Part shown: positions 16,625 through 24,189 of the stretch, piece by piece | Layout of the letters: every line of letters begins with the position of its first letter | Position numbering within the stretch: position 1 is the stretch's first letter | Assembly: GCA_002409625.1 (NCBI GenBank) | Contig: DHNY01000002.1 | Location: 62,001-126,000 of the forward strand | Direction: 5' to 3' | DNA from: Anaerolineaceae bacterium UBA5404 | Lineage (GTDB): Bacteria; Chloroflexota; Anaerolineae; Anaerolineales; Anaerolineaceae | Length of the DNA: 64,000 nt | Program-made: the position numbers and the translations under genes | The notes under the pieces: model-generated | What the model saw: the letters and a program-made list of their open reading frames with translations, nothing else | Database searches by the model: none | What the model was told of the DNA's origin: nothing

Positions 16625-17563
16625 ATGACAGACGAGCAAAAGCCAACCACAAACGCAACTGCTATTCCACAGGATGATACGCCCACAGTTTGTTCTTATG
16701 AGGGCTCTAATTACCAAAAAGTTTTTTGGGATACTGGTGAGCGACGTTATGAAGATGCGGCAGAAGAAGTTGCCTTAAAACGCTTGATGCCACCACACGG
16801 CAAGCTTTTGCTTGAGCTTGGTGCCGGTGCTGGCCGCAATACGCCCCGCTACGCCGGATGGGACCGGGTTGTGCTTCTGGATTACTCGCGCACGCAACTT
16901 TTACAGGCGCGCGAACGTTTGGGCGATTCACCGCATTACATCTACGTGACAGCTGACATCTATAAACTGCCTTTTGTGGCAGGTTTATTTGATGGCGCCA
17001 CCATGATTCGCACCTTACACCATCTTTCTGATGCCCAAACCGCCTTTGCCAATGTGCGCCGCGTGTTGGCTAATGAAGCCGTCTTTATCCTGGAGTTTGC
17101 CAACAAACGCAATCTCAAAGCCATTGCGCGCTATTTATTTGGCAAACAAAAATGGAATCCCTTTTCTAAGGAACAAGTCGAATTTGTGGCACTCAATTAC
17201 AACTTTCACCCAAAAACCGTGCGCAAATTGCTTAAAGAAAACCAATTTAAGCTCGCAAAGCAACTGACTGTATCTCATTTTCGGGTGAATGCCCTAAAAC
17301 GACGCATAAAACACGAAACCTTGGTCGCCTTGGATTCAGTTTTGCAACATACCGGCAGGATTGTGCAGCTGAGCCCAAGCGTCTTTAGCAAGGCTTTTGC
17401 AATTGGTCCAAGCCCGCGTGTGGATGAAGGCGCATTCTTTGCCTGCCCCATTTGTGACACTAGCCTGCCTGAAGCCGGGCAAAGCCAACATTGCCCGGGA
17501 TGTAATCATCTTTGGGAATACCGCGACGGCATATACGAGTTTCGCACCCATCCGGAAGCTTAA
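16625..17563 (+). CDS. Class I SAM-dependent methyltransferase with C-terminal zinc ribbon
   Basis: This 312-aa protein has a Rossmann methyltransferase domain. The SAM motif LLLELGAGAGRNTPRY is at about residues 60-75, followed by VVLLDYSRTQLLQARERLG and the post-motif loop TMIRTLHHLSDA. The C-terminus has a zinc-ribbon pattern of two CxxC pairs, FACPICDTSLPEA and HCPGCNHLWE, similar to Trm112-like domains fused to some methyltransferases. The target is unknown. The frame runs open back through the SRP RNA, but the ATG at 16625 preceded by ACGAGG is the sensible start. Its position directly behind ffs with no terminator suggests shared transcription. Confidence 0.8.
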   Translation: MTDEQKPTTNATAIPQDDTPTVCSYEGSNYQKVFWDTGERRYEDAAEEVALKRLMPPHGKLLLELGAGAGRNTPRYAGWDRVVLLDYSRTQLLQARERLGDSPHYIYVTADIYKLPFVAGLFDGATMIRTLHHLSDAQTAFANVRRVLANEAVFILEFANKRNLKAIARYLFGKQKWNPFSKEQVEFVALNYNFHPKTVRKLLKENQFKLAKQLTVSHFRVNALKRRIKHETLVALDSVLQHTGRIVQLSPSVFSKAFAIGPSPRVDEGAFFACPICDTSLPEAGQSQHCPGCNHLWEYRDGIYEFRTHPEA

Positions 17564-17574
17564 TACAAACACAT

Positions 17575-17604
17575 CAAAAAAGTCAGCCTAAAAGCTGACT
17601 TTTT
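17575..17604 (+). terminator. Bidirectional terminator between the methyltransferase and MFS genes
   Basis: AGTCAGC (17581-17587) and GCTGACT (17594-17600) enclose a 6-nt loop, with an A run on the left and a T run on the right, so it can serve both convergent genes. Confidence 0.85.
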
Positions 17605-17626
17605 CCTTTTAACCCAGCCAAAAAAA

Positions 17627-18955
17627 TTAGCTTTTGGAAATATCGCTAACGATTTCTTCGGCGACTTTTTGATTCTTCTTATACCAGAACCAAAGGAAGT
17701 ACATCAAAGTGGAAATGGTGTATAAAACCAGCGTGATTGTGAACGGTGGTCTAAAGCCATGCTTTTCCTGCAAGATGCCACTGATGGTGGGGCTAAACGC
17801 CCAGCCAAAGTTGAACGCCATGCTGTTTAGGCTCGCCAGCATTGCGCGGGCTTCTGGCTCCACTTGTTCCATGGCAAAGGTTGAAAAAATAGGCCCGCTC
17901 ATGTTCATCAGGGTCAATCGGATGTAATAAGCGATGACGGCAAGCTCAAAAAATGGCGTAAATCCCAATAATGCCAGAAAAGGAATCGACAAGGCTTGGG
18001 TCAGAACCACAACTTGTATCTTGCCAAAGCGTTCTGCCAGCATTGGCGCAATAATCAGCCCAAAACCCATTGCCAAACTACCCCAGGCAAAAATAACACC
18101 AATTGAAGCGTCAGATTGCTGATGCACGTTGCGGAAAAACACATTCATAAAGGGCATCACCATGCCGGCACCAATTGAAGTAATCAGGTTGGGCAGGATG
18201 AGCTTCGTAAGTTTGCCTGGCGCGCGTTTAAAATAGCTAAAAGGTGCGAATACTGAGTAGGTGGCTTGTTGATCTTTACTTGGCTCTTTCATCAAGAGTG
18301 CCGGGATGACGGAAAGTAAGGCAAAAAGCACCACAAACCACAATGCCCCACTATAAGCTTTGGTGTTCATGGCACTTACCAAAAGCATCCCAGCGAAGAA
18401 GCCGGGCAAATAGCCTCCAAACCATTCGCCAATGGATGTTGCCGTCATGCGAATGCCGGATGAAAAGCTAAACAGGTAGGTGCGTTCGGTTTCATGGCTG
18501 TTTTCCATCAGGAAAGGACCCGATGCCACCACAGAAAGCGCTTGCGAAAGGCCTTGCACAACACTCATGGCAAGGAACATGGGCACTGATGGCAACAAAA
18601 TCATCATGGTCATGGCGATGACAAAGGCAAGATGACTAAGGATGAAAGCGTTTTTGCGGGCAATCTTATTCACCAGGTAGCCCATTGGCAATGCGGTAAG
18701 TAAGGTTGTTAGGCTACGGGCGGTTACCAAATTGCCCAAAGTGGCTTCTGTGTAACCCTGACTGAGCACATAAAAGTTAAAAAGGAGCTGGTTTACGCCA
18801 CCGGCAAGACCAAAAAAGAATGTCGACCAAAGGAAATATCTCGCATTGGGGCTAAATGCTTTTAGGCGCGCAAGATAGGTTTTGAAAGGGTTGCGGCTAA
18901 TATTTAGGTCAGCTTCATCAGGCTCGACATCTTGGCTTTCAAATGTTTTTTTCAA
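17627..18955 (-). CDS. MFS transporter
   Basis: This 442-aa protein has about 12 hydrophobic segments in two halves, with the MFS-type loop GYLVNKIARKNAF (about residues 97-109) between helices 2 and 3. The N-terminus (about 35 residues) is acidic and cytoplasmic. The middle loop (LLMKEPSKDQQ) divides the two bundles. It resembles the general drug/unknown-substrate MFS families; the substrate cannot be assigned. It starts 2 nt after the ArsR-type regulator gene on the same strand, so the regulator very probably controls it, as in many drug-efflux pairs. Confidence 0.85.
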   Translation of the reverse strand: MKKTFESQDVEPDEADLNISRNPFKTYLARLKAFSPNARYFLWSTFFFGLAGGVNQLLFNFYVLSQGYTEATLGNLVTARSLTTLLTALPMGYLVNKIARKNAFILSHLAFVIAMTMMILLPSVPMFLAMSVVQGLSQALSVVASGPFLMENSHETERTYLFSFSSGIRMTATSIGEWFGGYLPGFFAGMLLVSAMNTKAYSGALWFVVLFALLSVIPALLMKEPSKDQQATYSVFAPFSYFKRAPGKLTKLILPNLITSIGAGMVMPFMNVFFRNVHQQSDASIGVIFAWGSLAMGFGLIIAPMLAERFGKIQVVVLTQALSIPFLALLGFTPFFELAVIAYYIRLTLMNMSGPIFSTFAMEQVEPEARAMLASLNSMAFNFGWAFSPTISGILQEKHGFRPPFTITLVLYTISTLMYFLWFWYKKNQKVAEEIVSDISKS

Positions 18956-18957
18956 GG

Positions 18958-20019
18958 CTATATCCCATGCAAATATCGGCTTAGTAGGTCATGCATGGCG
19001 TCAACGCCGTCATATCGGGTGGCAAATTGGCGTTCGCCTTCCTGACTGATGATGATATGCACCAGTCCGGCAATGCGCAATTCGTTGAGGTGATGGTTAA
19101 CTGTTGGCGGTCGCAACCGTAAAGAGCGTGAAAGTTGAGAAGCCGTTTGTGGGCTCTGTGCCAAAAAGCGCATAATGCGCAGTCGGGTGGGGTCTGCCAA
19201 AGCTTTTAAACCACGCATCAGGCTGTCTGGCACGGGGTCTCCGGGGATGATGGCCATGTTGTCTGGTCTGGCACCATAAAGGATGATGAGATGGTCCCGA
19301 TCTGTGCGATTGGAGAGCATCAAAGGTGCTGCCCAAAACGAAGGTGCCAAATGCAAGGATTTGGCTTGCTCAAGTTCGCTGTAACGCACGCCGGAAGTAA
19401 GCTCCTCAAGCAATAAAGGTAAACTGAGGCTGCCCGCGCGCATCTGTGCGTAAGACTGGGCTTGTTTTAAGGCTGGCAAAATGCGCTGCTCTTCTTCGGC
19501 GAAGAAGTTGTCCACATAAGCCATAATGGCGGTGAGGTAGAGATCACCAAATTCTTTTGGGTTTGACCAGATCGTATAAAGGCTTTCCAAATAGCGCGGA
19601 TGGTTTTTGCGGTCGATATTGGTGGTTTCTTCAATCAGGATTTCGCGCTCGGCTTCAGTCCAGGCTTTATTTGGGCTGGTATTTTGCAAAATGTCACGAT
19701 AAGCGGGTAACATTTTGTCAAAATCACTCAGCATTTTTAGCCTTTTGAGCGGAGGATAATGGCTTAGCGCATGAATAACGCTGGCTGAATTTTTGTTTTT
19801 GACAGTCATTCCAAAAACAAACCGAATGGGTGTTACCAAGGCGTTTCGGGCATGTTCAAGCGTTTGGCGTAATTCCGGATTCAAGCGGGAGCGTACGCCA
19901 GCTGCCCAGTTTGCCCGCAAACTAAAGCGTTCTGGGTTGTGGAGCACATAAAGGCTAACGAAAAGATCATAAGCCGTACCAAATTCCCAGTTGATTTTTG
20001 CATCTTTGAACGAGTTCAT
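18958..20019 (-). CDS. ArsR-family transcriptional regulator with long N-terminal domain
   Basis: This 353-aa protein has a C-terminal ArsR-type winged helix (about residues 265-345): LKALADPTRLRIMRFLAQ, then SQLSRSLRLRPPTVNHHLNE as the recognition helix. The N-terminal 250 residues form a mostly helical effector-like domain similar to DUF5937-type ArsR proteins, with no metal-binding cysteine cluster visible. The frame extends upstream to 20157, but ATG 20019 is chosen because AAAGAGG precedes it and the extra N-terminus overlaps a good promoter. The gene is first in an operon with the MFS transporter and has two inverted repeats in its own promoter, suggesting self-regulation by a small molecule. 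Confidence 0.82.
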   Translation of the reverse strand: MNSFKDAKINWEFGTAYDLFVSLYVLHNPERFSLRANWAAGVRSRLNPELRQTLEHARNALVTPIRFVFGMTVKNKNSASVIHALSHYPPLKRLKMLSDFDKMLPAYRDILQNTSPNKAWTEAEREILIEETTNIDRKNHPRYLESLYTIWSNPKEFGDLYLTAIMAYVDNFFAEEEQRILPALKQAQSYAQMRAGSLSLPLLLEELTSGVRYSELEQAKSLHLAPSFWAAPLMLSNRTDRDHLIILYGARPDNMAIIPGDPVPDSLMRGLKALADPTRLRIMRFLAQSPQTASQLSRSLRLRPPTVNHHLNELRIAGLVHIIISQEGERQFATRYDGVDAMHDLLSRYLHGI

Positions 20020-20045
20020 ACTGTGAACCTCTTTTAATCTTTTGC

Positions 20046-20106
20046 TTAGATAGTTGTCTAACATGCAACCGGTGTTAGTTATACCATTATCTAACTTGAA
20101 CGTCAA
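20046..20106 (-). promoter_or_regulatory. Promoter and candidate operators of the ArsR-MFS operon
   Basis: On the minus strand, -35 TTGACG (20101-20106), a 17-nt spacer and -10 TATAAC (20078-20083) make a good promoter. GTTAG (20074-20078) and CTAAC (20091-20095) form an inverted repeat lying over the -10. TTAGA (20046-20050) and TCTAA (20057-20061) form a second one downstream. Repression by the ArsR-type product is the likely meaning. Confidence 0.6.
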
Positions 20107-20307
20107 TTTTAAGCATTTAACTTTGAACAAAGCTTGCATTAAATTAAAACCCCACAAAAAAACATCGTTTCGGAATTGAAGCAGGTTTTGGATAAGAAAT
20201 TATTAAGAAAAACCAAAATAATACCGCCCAAGTCCTGATAAGTGCGTTACAATAATAAAGTTGGACATGATCCAAGCAAAAAACAAACCCTATTCAAGGA
20301 GGCAATT

Positions 20308-22092
20308 TTGAAACATCTCTTAACCGGAGACGAAGCCGTAGCTCGTGGTGCCTATGAGGCTGGCGTGCGTTTTGCCGCTGCTTACCCTGGTACCCCCAGC
20401 ACAGAAATACTTGAAAACATCTCGAAGTACAATGACGTCATCAAAGCCGAATGGGCTCCCAATGAAAAAGTAGCTCTTGAGACGGTCATTGGCGCATCCA
20501 TCGCCGGCGCTCGCGCGCTGGCCGCTATGAAGCATGTTGGCTTAAACGTGGCTGCTGACCCCTTCTTCACCTTCGCTTATATGGGCGTGAGTGGTGGCGC
20601 AGTGGTCATTACCGCGGATGAACCCGGCCAGTTCTCTTCGCAGAACGAGCAGGACAACCGCAACTACGCCAAAGCTGCCATGGTGCCTATGTTTGAGCCA
20701 TCAGACAGCCAGGAAGCCAAAGACATGCTAGCCGATGCTTTTGAAATCAGCGAAAAACATGATTTGCCTGTGCTTTATCGCTTAACCACGCGTGTTTGCC
20801 ACTCCAAAAGCATGGTTGAGTTTAAAGACCGCGTTGAAGTGCCCATCAAACCATACGTCAAGAACATCAAAAAGTATGTTGCCGTACCTGCTAACGCGCG
20901 TGTGATGAAAGTTAAGCTACAAGCCAATATGGCGCTGCTTGAGGAATACTCAAACAACACCAAATGGAACCGCGCTGAGTATGGCGATACCAAAATTGGC
21001 ATCATTTGCTCGGGTGATTGCTATCTTTACGCACGCGAGGTTTTTGGTGATGAAGCTTCTTATCTAAAGCTCGGTTTCACCAATCCCTTGCCCGCAGAGA
21101 TGATTAAGGATTTTGCTTCGAAAGTTGAAAAAATCTACATCATTGAAGAAAACGATCCTTACATCGAAGATTTTGTTCGCGCCTTGGGCATTGAATGTGA
21201 CGGTAAAAACATCTTCCCGCGCAATGGTGAGATGTTGCCCGAGGTTATCCGCGAAGTAATCTATGGCGAAAAGATTGAGGCTGATACAGAGCTTGCCGAA
21301 GCCCTCATTGGCAGACCGCCAACCCTCTGCGCTGGCTGCCCCCACCGGGGTTTCTTCTATGAATTAGGTCGCAAGCGAAACGTGATGGTTTCTGGCGACA
21401 TTGGTTGCTACACCCTGGCATCTGGCGCGCCTTACAACGCTATTGAAAGCACCATCTGCATGGGTGCCAGCATCAGTGCCGGACACGGTGCGCAGCAAAT
21501 CTTTGACACCATCGAAGACAACAAAATGCGCGTGGTATCCGTTTTGGGTGATAGCACCTTCTTCCACACCGGCATCAACTCTTTGATGAACGTGGCTTAT
21601 AACAAGAGCAACACGGTTAACGTGATTCTCGATAACCGCATCACCGCCATGACCGGTCAGCAAGAAAACCCAGGCAGTGGTATGACCGTGCAAGGTGAAA
21701 TCACCGAACAAGTCAACATTGAATCGATTGTAAAGGCTTTGGGGTTCCACAACGTGCGCACCATCAACCCGAATGACCTCAAAGAAGTTAAAGAAACCCT
21801 CAACTGGGCACTTGAACTTGAAGAGCCATCAGTCATCATTACCCGTTGGCCATGCGCGCTCAAGAAAATGCACGAATGGGACCTTGTTGAGTTCAACAAT
21901 CCCTTCACCACACAATATGAAGTGCTCGAAGATGTTTGTATCGGCTGTAAAGCCTGCACCCGCACGGGTTGCCCGGCAATTGTCTTCCAGGTAGAGAAGA
22001 AAAAATCTTCCATTGACCCTTATAAGTGTGTGGGTTGCAGTGTTTGTGCGCAAGTTTGCCCTGTGGATGCCATTCAATTGAGAGGAGCCTAA
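20308..22092 (+). CDS. iorA: Indolepyruvate:ferredoxin oxidoreductase, alpha subunit
   Basis: This 594-aa subunit oxidatively decarboxylates aryl-pyruvates from aromatic amino acids to aryl-acetyl-CoA, reducing ferredoxin, with IorB. The pyruvate-ferredoxin-type N-terminal domain opens with GDEAVARGAYEAG and AYPGTPSTEI. The TPP domain is seen in MVSGDIGCYTL and VLGDSTFFHTGINSL. Two 4Fe-4S clusters are given by the C-terminal CIGCKACTRTGCP and CVGCSVCAQVCP. The start is taken as TTG 20308 because AAGGAGG sits 5 nt before it; a GTG at 20242 would add 22 residues unlike the family. iorB follows after 2 nt. It marks an anaerobic amino-acid-fermenting metabolism. Confidence 0.95.
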   Translation: MKHLLTGDEAVARGAYEAGVRFAAAYPGTPSTEILENISKYNDVIKAEWAPNEKVALETVIGASIAGARALAAMKHVGLNVAADPFFTFAYMGVSGGAVVITADEPGQFSSQNEQDNRNYAKAAMVPMFEPSDSQEAKDMLADAFEISEKHDLPVLYRLTTRVCHSKSMVEFKDRVEVPIKPYVKNIKKYVAVPANARVMKVKLQANMALLEEYSNNTKWNRAEYGDTKIGIICSGDCYLYAREVFGDEASYLKLGFTNPLPAEMIKDFASKVEKIYIIEENDPYIEDFVRALGIECDGKNIFPRNGEMLPEVIREVIYGEKIEADTELAEALIGRPPTLCAGCPHRGFFYELGRKRNVMVSGDIGCYTLASGAPYNAIESTICMGASISAGHGAQQIFDTIEDNKMRVVSVLGDSTFFHTGINSLMNVAYNKSNTVNVILDNRITAMTGQQENPGSGMTVQGEITEQVNIESIVKALGFHNVRTINPNDLKEVKETLNWALELEEPSVIITRWPCALKKMHEWDLVEFNNPFTTQYEVLEDVCIGCKACTRTGCPAIVFQVEKKKSSIDPYKCVGCSVCAQVCPVDAIQLRGA

Positions 22093-22094
22093 AC

Positions 22095-22676
22095 ATGACT
22101 AAAAACATTTTACTCACTGGTGTTGGCGGACAAGGAACCATTTTAGCCAGCCGAATTTTGACGCTCGGCTTGCAAGATAATGGCTATGACGTAAAGATGA
22201 GCGAAGTGCATGGCATGTCCCAACGCGAAGGACCTGTGCTCACCCACGTGCGTTTTGGTGAAAAAGTCTGGTCGCCGGTTGTCTCAAAGAAAAAAGCCGA
22301 TATCATCATCGGATTTGAAGAGCTTGAAGTGCTGCGCAACCTTGAATATCTGCGTGACGACGGTCAGGGTGTGGTTATTTTGAATCGTGCCCGGGTTAAC
22401 CCGATTGGCGTGCTTTCGGGCAAGGATGTTTACCCACCCAATATTCAAGAGCTCATCGAAGCCCGCGCAGGTCGCTTGATTGCCTTGGATGCCACTGAAG
22501 AAGCGGAAAAGCTTGGTAACCCCCGTGCGATGAACATCATTCTTTTGGGTGTTGCGCTCAAAGCATTGGGTTTGCACGAGGAAATTGACTGGAATAAAAT
22601 CATCGCGGAAAACGTACGCGAACGCTTTGTTGAAGTTAACCAAAAAGCGCTCCAGTTAGGCATGTCGCTGGTTTAG
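22095..22676 (+). CDS. iorB: Indolepyruvate:ferredoxin oxidoreductase, beta subunit
   Basis: This 193-aa subunit carries the gamma-type domain of 2-oxoacid:ferredoxin oxidoreductases. The start NILLTGVGGQGTILASRIL and the motif MSEVHGMSQREGPVLTHVR are diagnostic, followed by GFEELEVLRNLEYL and a Gly/Ala-rich C-terminal helix. It lies 2 nt after iorA with AGAGGAG before the ATG. The open frame extends back to 22026 into iorA, but the ATG at 22095 gives the normal family length. It acts only with IorA in the cytoplasm. Confidence 0.95.
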   Translation: MTKNILLTGVGGQGTILASRILTLGLQDNGYDVKMSEVHGMSQREGPVLTHVRFGEKVWSPVVSKKKADIIIGFEELEVLRNLEYLRDDGQGVVILNRARVNPIGVLSGKDVYPPNIQELIEARAGRLIALDATEEAEKLGNPRAMNIILLGVALKALGLHEEIDWNKIIAENVRERFVEVNQKALQLGMSLV

Positions 22677-22711
22677 AGCCTTTTGCTCAAAACCTTAACA
22701 AGACTTAGAAC

Positions 22712-22746
22712 AAAAAAAGGCTGCTCACATTCTGAGCAGCCTTTTT
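22712..22746 (+). terminator. Bidirectional terminator between iorB and dnaN
   Basis: AGGCTGCTCA (22718-22727) pairs with TGAGCAGCCT (22733-22742), with an A run before and a T run after. Confidence 0.9.
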
Positions 22747-22764
22747 GTTATCTTTAAAAACATC

Positions 22765-23901
22765 TTACCGTGGGATGTTCATGGGCATGATGATGTGCTT
22801 GAAGCTCTCATCATCCACAGGGCGCAACAGTCCGGGTGTGTTGGCGGCGTTGGTTTCCAGGATGACCGTGGACGTTTTGATAACTTCAAGGGCTTCACGC
22901 AAGTAACGGATGTTGAAGCTAATCAAAAGAGGCACGCCTTCAACCGAGGCATCCACAATCACCTCAGAAGAACCGGTTTGCTCAGAGTTGGCAGAAATAT
23001 CGAGTTGTGCCACGCTTTCGCCGTCTTCACCGGGTTGAATGTCGAGTCGGGCGATGTAATTACCTTCGCGCGCGATAATCTCGGTTTGCTTACAGGCTTT
23101 GAGTAAATCACCGGTTGAAAGGACGGTTTTTGTTTTGAAAGTTGGTGGGATGATGGCGTTGTAGTTGGGGAAGTTGCCTTCAATCAATTGTGAAACCAGC
23201 TCAACATCTTTGAGGTGGAAAATAACTTGTCCGCGTCCGGGTGGGAAGGTCATCTTGAGGGTTTCATCGCCGTTTACAGCCACGCGAGAAAGTTCCGAAA
23301 GCGCGCGAGCCGGAATGAGCGCTTCGAGCTTTTGTTTGCCCATGCCAACCATGGCAGCGCGCGAAATGGAGATGCGATAGCCATCTGTGGCAGCCATCTC
23401 AAGCACCTCATCCTCAAAACTCATATGCACACCGGTGAGGTTAGGGCGCGAATCCTCGGTGGATGCGGCAAACACAACCTGCCCAATCATCTCTTTAAAA
23501 TTGCCCACGTTCAATGGAATTGCGGCGTCAAGATCCGGCGCGGGCATGGGCGGGAATTCATCTGCGCTAATGCCTTTGATGTCGGTGTTCAGTGTGCCAC
23601 ATTTCACGTTGAGGGTTTGGGTGCGGGTGTCCACGCTAAGGATTACGTCCTGGCTGGGAAGGTTGCTCACCAAGTCAGCAAAGGTACGTGCGGGAACGGT
23701 TAGCCCGCCTTCATCTTCCACACGGGCGTCGATCCAGGCACTGATGCCCAGCTCGAGGTTGGTGGCTGAAAGGCGCAAGCGTCCCCCATCAGTTTTGATG
23801 AGAATATTCGAAAGCACAGGCAAGGTGGAACGTGGCGTAACCGCGCGTTGAACCACTCCTACCCCATGTGCGAGTTGACTTTGTTGTACGATGGCTTTCA
23901 T
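22765..23901 (-). CDS. dnaN: DNA polymerase III beta subunit (sliding clamp)
   Basis: This 378-aa protein forms the ring clamp that tethers DNA polymerases. The three topologically equal domains are visible; domain 1 has LPVLSNILIKTDGGRLRLSA, domain 2 TAATDGYRISISRAAM-like (MAATDGYRISISRA), and domain 3 ends DDESFKHIIMPM, the usual MPM(R/N) C-terminus. Length and motif order are normal. GGAGG precedes the ATG, and a TATACT box lies further upstream near 23940. dnaA and recF are not next to it, so this genome does not have the classic dnaA-dnaN-recF block here. Confidence 0.97.
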   Translation of the reverse strand: MKAIVQQSQLAHGVGVVQRAVTPRSTLPVLSNILIKTDGGRLRLSATNLELGISAWIDARVEDEGGLTVPARTFADLVSNLPSQDVILSVDTRTQTLNVKCGTLNTDIKGISADEFPPMPAPDLDAAIPLNVGNFKEMIGQVVFAASTEDSRPNLTGVHMSFEDEVLEMAATDGYRISISRAAMVGMGKQKLEALIPARALSELSRVAVNGDETLKMTFPPGRGQVIFHLKDVELVSQLIEGNFPNYNAIIPPTFKTKTVLSTGDLLKACKQTEIIAREGNYIARLDIQPGEDGESVAQLDISANSEQTGSSEVIVDASVEGVPLLISFNIRYLREALEVIKTSTVILETNAANTPGLLRPVDDESFKHIIMPMNIPR

Positions 23902-24135
23902 AAAATCCTCCGGCGTGATGACTTTTTAACTCAATTAAGTATACCATTATTTCCTAAAAAACCGCTTATTGACGACGACAGCTGTCTAAGATTTGAATGG
24001 AAAAGGGCAGACTTAAAAGCGACCCCAACTTGGTGTGGCTGAGTAAGAAAAAACAATTGGGCACTTGTAAAGGACTGGTGAAACGGGATTTTTTGGCTTA
24101 AAAATGCCCTTGATGGCTCTTGTCCCTGATTGGAA

Positions 24136-24169
24136 GAAAAAAGCTGGCTCGTTTTTGAGCCAGCTTTTT
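24136..24169 (-). terminator. Bidirectional terminator downstream of the M14 peptidase gene
   Basis: A 10-bp perfect stem, AAGCTGGCTC (24141-24150) with GAGCCAGCTT (24157-24166), has a GTTTTT loop. A and T runs flank it on both sides. The rest of 23902-24189 holds only the dnaN leader and nothing else recognised. Confidence 0.85.
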
Positions 24170-24189
24170 GGGATCTTGTTAAAGGGAGA

